Positions 52,825 to 59,698 of a DNA stretch of 64,000 bases are shown piece by piece (the stretch's first letter is position 1; each line of letters begins with the position of its first letter). This stretch comes from Actinokineospora diospyrosa (GTDB lineage: Bacteria > Actinomycetota > Actinomycetes > Mycobacteriales > Pseudonocardiaceae). The notes under the pieces were generated by a model. The model was given only the letters and a program-made list of their open reading frames with translations, had not been told where the DNA came from and ran no database searches. The stretch covers positions 417,743 to 481,742 of the forward strand of contig NZ_JAMTCO010000004.1 of NCBI RefSeq assembly GCF_024171925.1. The letters are read 5' to 3'. Made by a program: the position numbers and the translations under genes.

Positions 52825-55503
52825 GTGGTTGAAGACAGCTATCGGCAATACATCGAGCCCGGCGCCGCGGGTGCCGCCGGGCCGTACTCGACCGCCACCG
52901 TGCACAACCACTACGGGCGGCGCGGGTACGGGCTCGAGGAGTTCCCGCGTCCCAGCAGTCCCGGGAACGCATGGCTGATGGCGCAACCGAGCCGCTTGCT
53001 GGACGCCCGAGCCCAGGTCGTGGGTTTCCTCGGCAGGCAAACGGAATTGGCCCAGCTGGCGGACTGGCGCGATGCCCGGGACGCCAACCGCTCCGTCCTG
53101 TTGTTGCACGCGCCAGGCGGGCAGGGGAAGTCCCGGCTCGCAGCCGAGTTCGCCGAACGGTCGCGTGATCCGCGATTGCCCAACGCAGAGCGGTGGCGGG
53201 TCTCGCAGGCGCGGTTGGACGGTGGCGCGGTGCGGCGAGTGTCCGAAAAGGACGAACCGGTCGGCGCGGGCGCGATGCTGATCGTCGACTACGCGGACCG
53301 CTGGGCGCACGACGAACTGGCCGCACTGCTGGCCGAGCCCGCGCTCAACCGGGCCGGACCCACCCGGATCCTGCTGATCGGGCGCACGGTGCGGTGGTTC
53401 GCCGCCATGCGAGCGGCCCTGGCGGAGCAGCGGACCTGGGCCGGCGACCTGCTGCTGCCACCGCTGCGGGACGAGCGCCAGGCGATGTTCGCGGCCGCGC
53501 TCGACCGGTTCAGCGCGCCGGACCTGTACGACCTCGACACGGTGCCCGCAACGGTTCCGTTGACCCACCCCGACTTCGGACTGGCCCTGACCGTGCAGAT
53601 GGCCGCCCTCGTCGCTGTCGACGCCCAGCACAGGGGCACGCGAGCGCCGACCACGCCGCACGAGCTGTCCGCCTATCTGCTCGACCGCGAATACCAGGCG
53701 TGGCAACGGTTGTTCGACGCCGGGGGCCAGGGTCAGGACTACACCACCCGACCCGCGGTCATGGCCAAAGCCGTCTTCACGGCCGTGCTGACCGGCGCGG
53801 TCAGCCACAAGACCGGGGCCTCGGCGGTGCGGGAACTCGACTTGCCTGGCCACCCGCAGGAACTCCTATTGGACCACCGTTTCTGCTATCCGCCGACCGA
53901 CCGTTCGTTGGTGCTGGAACCCCTCTACCCCGACCGACTAGCCGAGGACTTCCTCGCCTTGCTGACCCCCGGGCACGACATCAGCGCCTACGACCCCGAC
54001 CCGTGGACGCTCGACGTCCCTGCCTCTCTCCTGCGCGAATCCACCGGCCTGCGCACGACCATCGTGAGCCGAGCCATGACTTTCCTCGCCGCAGCGGCGG
54101 AACGATGGCCGCACATCGGTGAGAAGACGCTGTACCCGTTGCTGCGCCACGACCCGCACCTCGCGGTCGAGGCAGGCAATGCCGCACTCGTCGCGTTGGC
54201 CTCGATTCCGGACCTGCCTTTCGAAGTCCTCCAGCAGGTTGACAAGGAGTTGCCGCTGGACCACCACATAGACCTCGACGTGGGAGCGGCCGCGATCACG
54301 GACGTCCTCGCACCGCTCTTGCTCGACCAAGCGCAGGACCCGGCGGTACGCGTGTCCCTGCACGGCTACTACAGCAGCAGACTCGCCGCCGCCGGACGAC
54401 ACCATGAAGCCCTCGAACAGTCGCTGCTGGCTGCGCCGCTAGTCGAGGAACTGCTCGCGGCGGATCGTGCGACTCATCTTCCGATCATCGCAATACAACT
54501 GGGAAATCACGCGATCCGGCTGGCTCAAGCAGGGCGGAACCAGGAGGCTGCCACGACCTCCCGTCGCTCTGTCGACTACTACGGCGAGCTGGCGGCCACC
54601 GACAACACCTGGCTACCCGAGGCTGTCCGGGTGATGAGCAACCACGCGGCTCGCCTCGCCACTCTCTCACAGCATGAAGAAGCAGCGCGGTTCTCGCTCC
54701 GCGCTGTCCACCTTCGCGAGGAGCTCGTCAGGCAAGACCGTGCTGCCCATCTCCCCGGGCTGGCCGTGTCCGTGCTCAGCCATGCGCGCAGGCTGGCGGA
54801 ACTGCGGCGTTTGGCGGAAGCACTGGTCTACTCAGGACTCGCGGTGGACCACCTCACGGAGCTGGTCGACGCTGATCGCGCCACCCACCTGCCCGAGCTC
54901 ATCATCGCGCTCGGGATCCACGGTGAGCGACTCGGCGAACTCGGACGCCGAGAAGAGGCGCTGGCCCTGTCACGGCGCGCCTTCGACCTGGCCGAGTCTT
55001 TGGTCGAGGCGAACCACGACGCCTACCTGCCCCTCCTGTTGGCCGCAGCCGACCGCCACGCAAGCGATCTGACACTGCTGGGGCGCGTGCACGAGGCTAT
55101 CCCGGTATCTCAACGAAACGTCGAGCTCGCCGAGGAATTGGTGGGCATCAACCGTTCCGGCGAGCTCCACCGGGTGGTGAGAGCCTTCACCACCCACGCC
55201 ACGCGGCTGGCGTTGACCGGGCACCGCGAGCCCGCGTTGGAACACGCACAACGCGCGGTCGCCGTGAGCGAGGAGATCTCCCCGCTCGAGTTGGCCGGAG
55301 CGTTGCTGGGCCACACCGCGGTGCGAATCCTGTTGACCACGGACTTGGCACAAGCCGAGAGTGACGCGACCCGGGCGCTCACCATCTACCGCAAGCTGGG
55401 CTCGTCTGAACCCGCCGCGTTCGCCGACCACGTGCGCATGGCGGAGACCTTCCTCGCCAAGACCCGCGCCTTGCTCAACCGCGACCAAAGGGGAGAAAGA
55501 TGA
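52825..55503 (+). CDS. STAND-like ATPase with TPR repeats
   Basis: 892 residues from GTG 52825. The N-terminus GAAGAAGPYSTATVHNHYG resembles the tail motif of the preceding cyclase-like protein. FLGRQTELAQLADW opens the ATPase, Walker A is APGGQGKS (96-103), and MLIVDY (151-156) the Walker B. A long helical linker and about 10 TPR-like repeats follow (EALEQSLLAAPLVEELLAAD, EEALALSRRAFDLAESLVEA), the repeats being near-identical in layout. No effector domain is fused. The gene overlaps the lipoprotein gene by ATGA. Probable sensor/scaffold of a defence-like system. Confidence 0.85.
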   Translation: MVEDSYRQYIEPGAAGAAGPYSTATVHNHYGRRGYGLEEFPRPSSPGNAWLMAQPSRLLDARAQVVGFLGRQTELAQLADWRDARDANRSVLLLHAPGGQGKSRLAAEFAERSRDPRLPNAERWRVSQARLDGGAVRRVSEKDEPVGAGAMLIVDYADRWAHDELAALLAEPALNRAGPTRILLIGRTVRWFAAMRAALAEQRTWAGDLLLPPLRDERQAMFAAALDRFSAPDLYDLDTVPATVPLTHPDFGLALTVQMAALVAVDAQHRGTRAPTTPHELSAYLLDREYQAWQRLFDAGGQGQDYTTRPAVMAKAVFTAVLTGAVSHKTGASAVRELDLPGHPQELLLDHRFCYPPTDRSLVLEPLYPDRLAEDFLALLTPGHDISAYDPDPWTLDVPASLLRESTGLRTTIVSRAMTFLAAAAERWPHIGEKTLYPLLRHDPHLAVEAGNAALVALASIPDLPFEVLQQVDKELPLDHHIDLDVGAAAITDVLAPLLLDQAQDPAVRVSLHGYYSSRLAAAGRHHEALEQSLLAAPLVEELLAADRATHLPIIAIQLGNHAIRLAQAGRNQEAATTSRRSVDYYGELAATDNTWLPEAVRVMSNHAARLATLSQHEEAARFSLRAVHLREELVRQDRAAHLPGLAVSVLSHARRLAELRRLAEALVYSGLAVDHLTELVDADRATHLPELIIALGIHGERLGELGRREEALALSRRAFDLAESLVEANHDAYLPLLLAAADRHASDLTLLGRVHEAIPVSQRNVELAEELVGINRSGELHRVVRAFTTHATRLALTGHREPALEHAQRAVAVSEEISPLELAGALLGHTAVRILLTTDLAQAESDATRALTIYRKLGSSEPAAFADHVRMAETFLAKTRALLNRDQRGER

Positions 55504-56213
55504 GGACCCGACTGCTGTGGCTGCTACTCCCCCTACTCCTGGTGAGCTGCGCCCGCCGCGGGCATACCGACCACCACGACTCATCAACACCCCACCGCTC
55601 CGCATCACACCCCTCCGCCGAAGTAGACGGCGGCGCGGCAGTGGAGCTACCAGTACCCGAGATCGACCTCGGCGCACCGGCCGCGGTGCCTACTACGACA
55701 CCACCGAAGCCCACCGACACAACAGAAGAGGAACTACAGGCGATCCCCGCCGGAACCTGCTTGCCCCTATACCGAGACGGCCGCGAATGGAGCGTGTCCA
55801 CCCTCCCCGCCGCCATCTCCTGCGAAAGCGACCGGGCAGGAGTCTTCCTGGTCACACAAACCGGCGCCACGTCCTGCCCCAACGGCGTCGGACAGGACGT
55901 GTGGTCGTACTACTCAAGGATCACCGGCAACACCACAACCCTGTGCCTCAACCGGGTATGGACAAAGAACTACTGCGTCCTGGCCGAACAGGTCGGCGAC
56001 ACCGTCAAGGCCATCGGCTCATCCACCGCCGTGGACTGCCGAGCGACCACTGCACCCAACCCCTACAACCAAGTACTCATCATCTCGGGCGCCTACAAAG
56101 CCCCGGCTGGCGCCAACCCCAGACACTGCATGCTGAACGCCAGAGACACACGCCCCTACTGGACCCTCCTCGCCAACGACGGCAACACCCTAGTGTGCTT
56201 CACCACCCGCTGA
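55500..56213 (+). CDS. Lipoprotein of unknown function, third gene of the cyclase/STAND operon
   Basis: 237 residues. Signal peptide with lipobox LLVSC (Cys17). A Pro/Thr-rich linker (about 20-80) is followed by a 150-residue domain with about eight cysteines (AGTCLPLY, AISCESD, ATSCPNGV, TTLCLNRVW, NYCVLAE, AVDCRAT, RHCMLNA, LVCFTTR), probably disulphide-bonded outside the membrane. No known family. It overlaps the STAND gene by 4 bp (ATGA), so the cytoplasmic ATPase and this surface protein are made together. It may be the extracellular sensor. Confidence 0.8.
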   Translation: MRTRLLWLLLPLLLVSCARRGHTDHHDSSTPHRSASHPSAEVDGGAAVELPVPEIDLGAPAAVPTTTPPKPTDTTEEELQAIPAGTCLPLYRDGREWSVSTLPAAISCESDRAGVFLVTQTGATSCPNGVGQDVWSYYSRITGNTTTLCLNRVWTKNYCVLAEQVGDTVKAIGSSTAVDCRATTAPNPYNQVLIISGAYKAPAGANPRHCMLNARDTRPYWTLLANDGNTLVCFTTR

Positions 56214-56317
56214 ACCCACCCCGGTCACCCGACTGCAGAAAACTCCGGCACCACCCCGCCCCCACCTGAGTCGGCCCCTGGACACCCGGAACTAGCTGGC
56301 TCCTACCCACCCCACGC

Positions 56318-56430
56318 AAGATCATCTGCCACAAGAGCCCCCGACATACAGCCTAACGAGAGGGTCCGACAGAACCGGGCCAGCAATTGCGGCCTGTGGA
56401 CAACAAACCACGTTGTGGACAACCACCCGC
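56318..56430. repeat. DnaA-box repeat unit, copy B1
   Basis: Carries TGTGGACAA at 56395-56403 and 56414-56422. It is first of three units in a tandem array with a period of about 360 bp; between units lie degenerate 60-bp repeats built on CCTGGACAC(C/T)CGGA and GTCAGGTCCGCCCCA. The gap 56214-57714 holds no credible gene. Confidence 0.85.
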
Positions 56431-56678
56431 GAACCCAACCCCAGGACCCACAAACCTGCCAGCGCCACCCAACCCAGCGAGCTGACCCACCCAAACCCGG
56501 ACCCTGGACACTCAGAAGCCGCCGGCGCCACCCCAACCCCCGCCAGGACCGCCCCAACCCGGCCAGCCCCTGGACACCCGGACCCAGCGGTGCCAGCCCG
56601 GCTGCCGTCAGATCCGCCCCAGCGCACCTACCCAGCACCTGGACACCCGGAACTCGCTGGCTCCAACCCGCCCAACAC

Positions 56679-56790
56679 AAGATCATCTGCCACAAGAGCC
56701 CCCGATACACAGCCTAACGAGGAAGCCCGACAAAACCGGGCCAGCGATCGAGGGCTGTGGACACCAGAGCACGTTGTGGACAACCGCCAG
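56679..56790. repeat. DnaA-box repeat unit, copy B2
   Basis: TGTGGACAC (one mismatch) at 56756-56764 and an exact TGTGGACAA at 56775-56783, again with starts 19 bp apart. Unit starts 361 bp after copy B1. Confidence 0.85.
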
Positions 56791-57034
56791 CCCACCCAGC
56801 CCCCGGGACACTCAGAAGCCAAGGCGCCACCCAGCACCCGCCAAGACCACCCCACCCGGCCAGCCACCGGACACCCGAACCCGGCGGTACCACCCCAGCT
56901 GCCGCCGAATCCACCCCAGCCCACTTGGCCGACCATTGGACACTCGAACCCAGCGGTGCCAGCTGGACTTCCGTCAGGTCCGCCCCAGCCGACCCCTGGA
57001 CGCACCGGAAGTCGCTGGGTTCTGCTCGCCCCGC

Positions 57035-57147
57035 AAGATCATCTGCCGCAAGAGCCCCCGATATACAGCCTAACGAGGAAGCCCGACAGAACCGGGGCAG
57101 CCATCGAGGCCTGTGGACAACAGAATACGTTGTGGACAACCACCCGC
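57035..57147. repeat. DnaA-box repeat unit, copy B3
   Basis: Two exact TGTGGACAA boxes at 57112-57120 and 57131-57139. Unit starts 356 bp after copy B2. It is followed by further short repeats and then hairpin element B. Confidence 0.85.
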
Positions 57148-57398
57148 CAGTCCACCCAAACCTGGCCCCTGGATCCTCGGACCCAGCGGTGCCAACTCAG
57201 CGCCCGTCAGGTCCGCCCAACCCACCTAGCCGACCACTGGACGCTAGGAAGATCCGGTGCCACCCCAGCCCGCCCTCGTCGACCTTGCCAGCCCAGCCCC
57301 TGGACACTCGGACCCTGCGGTGCCATCCCGGCTGCCGTCAGGTCCGCCCCAGCCCACCTTCCCAGCGCCTGGACAGTCGGACTCGCTGGTGCCAGGTG

Positions 57399-57540
57399 CT
57401 CGATGGGTGGACCTGTTTTGTGTGGGGGGACGGCAGCCGTAGCGTCGGTAGCGGACAGGGCCATGCTTTTCGGCCCCTGCTGTGCGGTCCTGCCACGGGT
57501 GTCGTAGGGGCCCCGCACAAAACAGGTCCACCGCATCGAG
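57399..57540. repeat. 142-bp giant imperfect hairpin element, copy B
   Basis: Same organisation as copies at 8603 and 9072: ends CTCGATG / CATCGAG, T-rich inner stem (TGTTTTGTG with CACAAAACA), ACGGCAGCCGT/ACGGGTGTCGT stem, and the loop GGCCATGCTTTTCGGCC shared with copy A2. The stem sequence differs from A1/A2 at several pairs, mostly with compensating changes. Confidence 0.85.
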
Positions 57541-57573
57541 CAAAGCTCGAAAAGTCGCGGATCGGGCGCCGAG

Positions 57574-57673
57574 GTCGCCGCTAGGCGACGAGGCCGTCCG
57601 ATCCGGTGGCCGAGGTTGCCGCCAGGCAACGAGGCGTCCGATCCCGGGTCGCCGAGGTCGCCGCCAGGCAACG
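57574..57673. repeat. Three small palindromes of the GTTGCC-gcca-GGCAAC family
   Basis: GTCGCCGCTAGGCGAC (57574-57589), GTTGCCGCCAGGCAAC (57615-57630) and GTCGCCGCCAGGCAAC (57658-57673), each flanked by CGAGG. The same palindromes flank the 8.5-9.4 kb repeat block. Confidence 0.75.
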
Positions 57674-57714
57674 AGGCCGACCCCGGAGCCGAAGGTGGAG
57701 GCAAGCCGCCGCAC

Positions 57715-58161
57715 TCAATCGTCGTGCAGGGAACGGATCATGCTTCGCAAGATCCGAAACGCATCCGCCCGCTCAGCCTCACTCATCCCCGCCAGCATCC
57801 TGACCTCAACTGCACGAACCGCCGCCGTAGCCTTCTCCAGCTTTCGCCTGCCGAGGGGCGTGAGCCGCGCGGGTAAGACCTTCCCGACCGACGCCTCCGC
57901 GGGCCTGCTCACCTGTCCCTCCCGCTCCAGCGCCTGGAGCAGAACGTTCATCGTCTGCCGGGTCACGAAAGCGCCTCGAGCGAGTTCGGAGTTCGACAAG
58001 CCCGGGCGTTGGGCCAGCAGCTCGAGGCAGGAGTAGTGCGTCACGCTCATCCCGAGTGGCCGCAGGACCTCGTCCATGGCGGCACGCAGGGCGCTGGACG
58101 CCTCTTTCAGCAGGTAGCCCAGTGACGTGTCCAGGTCGACACCAGCTCCGCGTTGCGTCAT
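57715..58161 (-). CDS. MarR-family repressor
   Basis: 148 residues, winged helix with MSVTHYSCLELLAQRPGLSN, FVTRQTMNVLLQALE (recognition helix) and GKVLPARLTPLGRRKLEK (wing). The N- and C-terminal helices form the dimer. It is divergent from a VOC protein gene, with two operator-like inverted repeats between them, one beginning at its own start codon, so it likely represses both genes and releases on binding a small phenolic-type ligand or on oxidation. Confidence 0.93.
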   Translation of the reverse strand: MTQRGAGVDLDTSLGYLLKEASSALRAAMDEVLRPLGMSVTHYSCLELLAQRPGLSNSELARGAFVTRQTMNVLLQALEREGQVSRPAEASVGKVLPARLTPLGRRKLEKATAAVRAVEVRMLAGMSEAERADAFRILRSMIRSLHDD

Positions 58162-58176
58162 GTCAGTATCCTGACA
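58161..58176. promoter_or_regulatory. MarR operator 1
   Basis: Perfect inverted repeat TGTCAG-tatc-CTGACA, overlapping the MarR start codon. Confidence 0.8.
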
Positions 58177-58187
58177 TACAGTGAGCC

Positions 58188-58205
58188 GTGTCAGAAGACT
58201 GACAC
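58188..58205. promoter_or_regulatory. MarR operator 2
   Basis: Perfect inverted repeat GTGTCAG-aaga-CTGACAC with the same half-site and 4-bp spacer as operator 1; the two centres are 28 bp apart. It lies 19 bp upstream of the VOC gene start. Confidence 0.8.
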
Positions 58206-58223
58206 AGTGGAAAGGACCTCGCC

Positions 58224-58592
58224 ATGCCCGTCACCGGACCGGACTTCATCTCACTCCAAGCGCGCGACCTCGGCGCTTCGCAGGCGTTCTACGAGCGGTA
58301 CCTCGGTCTTGTCCGCTCCCCGGCAGGACCTCCGCACGCCGTCGTCTTCGAGACGAAACCGATCGCGTTCGCGCTCCGCGACATCGTTCCCGGCACCGAT
58401 CTCGCGTCCGCCGCCCGGCCCGGCATCGGTGCCGCGATCTGGCTGCACGCCACGGACGTCCAGGCCATCCACGATGCTCTAGTCGCCGACGGCCACTCCA
58501 TCGTCTCCGCGCCGATCGACGGCCCTTTCGGACGGACCTTCACCCTCGCCGACCCCGACGGCTACCACATCACGCTCCACGACCGCGCCTGA
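58224..58592 (+). CDS. VOC-family (glyoxalase/bleomycin-resistance-type) protein
   Basis: 122 residues, two beta-alpha-beta-beta-beta modules: DFISLQARDLGASQAFYERYLGLVRS at the N-terminus (split DFISLQARDLGAS / QAFYERYLGL) and PFGRTFTLADPDGYHITLHD at the C-terminus. The expected C-terminal metal-ligand Glu is replaced (YHITLHD), and the N-terminal position is Ser/Leu, so a metal-free sequestering role is as likely as catalysis. Controlled by the divergent MarR. Confidence 0.88.
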   Translation: MPVTGPDFISLQARDLGASQAFYERYLGLVRSPAGPPHAVVFETKPIAFALRDIVPGTDLASAARPGIGAAIWLHATDVQAIHDALVADGHSIVSAPIDGPFGRTFTLADPDGYHITLHDRA

Positions 58593-58602
58593 CACCCGAG
58601 CG

Positions 58603-59673
58603 TCACCGCGAGCACACGGCCGCCTCCACGGCCGCCATCGTGTGATCAACCTCCACCATCTCGTTGACCGTCACGTTCACCGCCACCCCCTCCGCCGTGA
58701 CACCCCCGCGGGTCCGGAACCCCGGCAACGACCCGCCATGCCCCCAGATCTCCTTCCCGCAAGACAACATGATCCGCATCAACCCCAACCCGTACTCGGC
58801 ATTCGGCAACGCCGCGGCAGGCACTGTCCGCTTCATCTCCGTGAGTTGGGTATCAGGCAACACCCGCCCGCCCAGCAGCGCTATGTAGAACCGGTTCAGA
58901 TCCGCGCCGGTGCTCACCATCGCCCCGGCTGCCCCAGCCATCGTCGTGTTCTGGTCGGTGTAGTCGACCAGCACACCGTCAACCTCCTGATACCCGCGGG
59001 GATGCCGACCGCGGATCCCCGTCTCGGACGGCCGAGGGAAGTACGTCGCGCCAAGGCCAAGCGGCACGATCAGCCTGCGCGTGATCTCATCGCCAACCGA
59101 GCGGCCCGTGACCTGCTCGATGACCATCCCGGCCAGTGCGTAGTTCGTGTTCGAGTACGCCCAGTCGGTACCTGGCGCGAAATGCGGCCGCAGGGTCATC
59201 GCGGCGTCCACTTGTTGGCGTGGAGTTGTTGCGCTCCAACGGTTGTCGTAGAGATCCAACAGATCCAGGTAGTCCACCAACCCGCTCGTGTGCTGGAGCA
59301 GCTGCCGGATCGTCACCGCGTGGAGGACGCCGGGGAGGTAGTGCTCGGCGGGGGCGTCCAGCACAATTCTGCCCTCGGCTACCAGTTGGAGCATGACCGT
59401 TGCGACGAAAGCCTTGGTGTTGCTGCCGATGCGGATCTGGGCTTGGTGCGGGAAGGGACCGCCGGTGCGCAGGTCGCCCACGCCGCGGGTGATCTCGTGG
59501 CTGCGGCCCCGTTCGGTGATCACGGCCTGCGCGCCGGGCACCCCGTCGGCCTTGATCAGGTCGTCCAGGGCCCGGGTGACCGGTGAGCGGTCCGGTGTGC
59601 GGCCCGGGCTGGTCGCGGCGACCACCCCGAGGCCTGCGGTGAGCGCGACCGCGACGAACCTGTTGGTGAACAA
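58603..59673 (-). CDS. Serine hydrolase (beta-lactamase/D-Ala-D-Ala carboxypeptidase family)
   Basis: 356 residues from TTG 59673 (GAGGAG upstream). Signal sequence 1-22. Catalytic Ser84-x-x-Lys87 in GSNTKAF, Tyr173-Ser-Asn175 (YSNTNYALAG), and the third box WGHGGSLPGF. It belongs to the class C/DD-peptidase (serine hydrolase) family, secreted. It lies 26 bp downstream of an ABC permease, suggesting a shared transcript and a role in cell-wall stress or resistance. Confidence 0.9.
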   Translation of the reverse strand: MFTNRFVAVALTAGLGVVAATSPGRTPDRSPVTRALDDLIKADGVPGAQAVITERGRSHEITRGVGDLRTGGPFPHQAQIRIGSNTKAFVATVMLQLVAEGRIVLDAPAEHYLPGVLHAVTIRQLLQHTSGLVDYLDLLDLYDNRWSATTPRQQVDAAMTLRPHFAPGTDWAYSNTNYALAGMVIEQVTGRSVGDEITRRLIVPLGLGATYFPRPSETGIRGRHPRGYQEVDGVLVDYTDQNTTMAGAAGAMVSTGADLNRFYIALLGGRVLPDTQLTEMKRTVPAAALPNAEYGLGLMRIMLSCGKEIWGHGGSLPGFRTRGGVTAEGVAVNVTVNEMVEVDHTMAAVEAAVCSR

Positions 59674-59698
59674 GGGACTCTCCTCAGGTGGTGCGCGC

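Noticed and set aside
56318-57147. Reading the DnaA-box array as the chromosomal oriC
   Set aside because: No dnaA, dnaN, rpmH or parAB in the flanking genes, and boxes occur in regular tandem units instead of the irregular oriC layout.
56214-57714. Proline/threonine-rich proteins in the repeat array
   Set aside because: Long frames arise because the repeat lacks stops in several frames; all frames look equally artificial and none has a ribosome-binding site.
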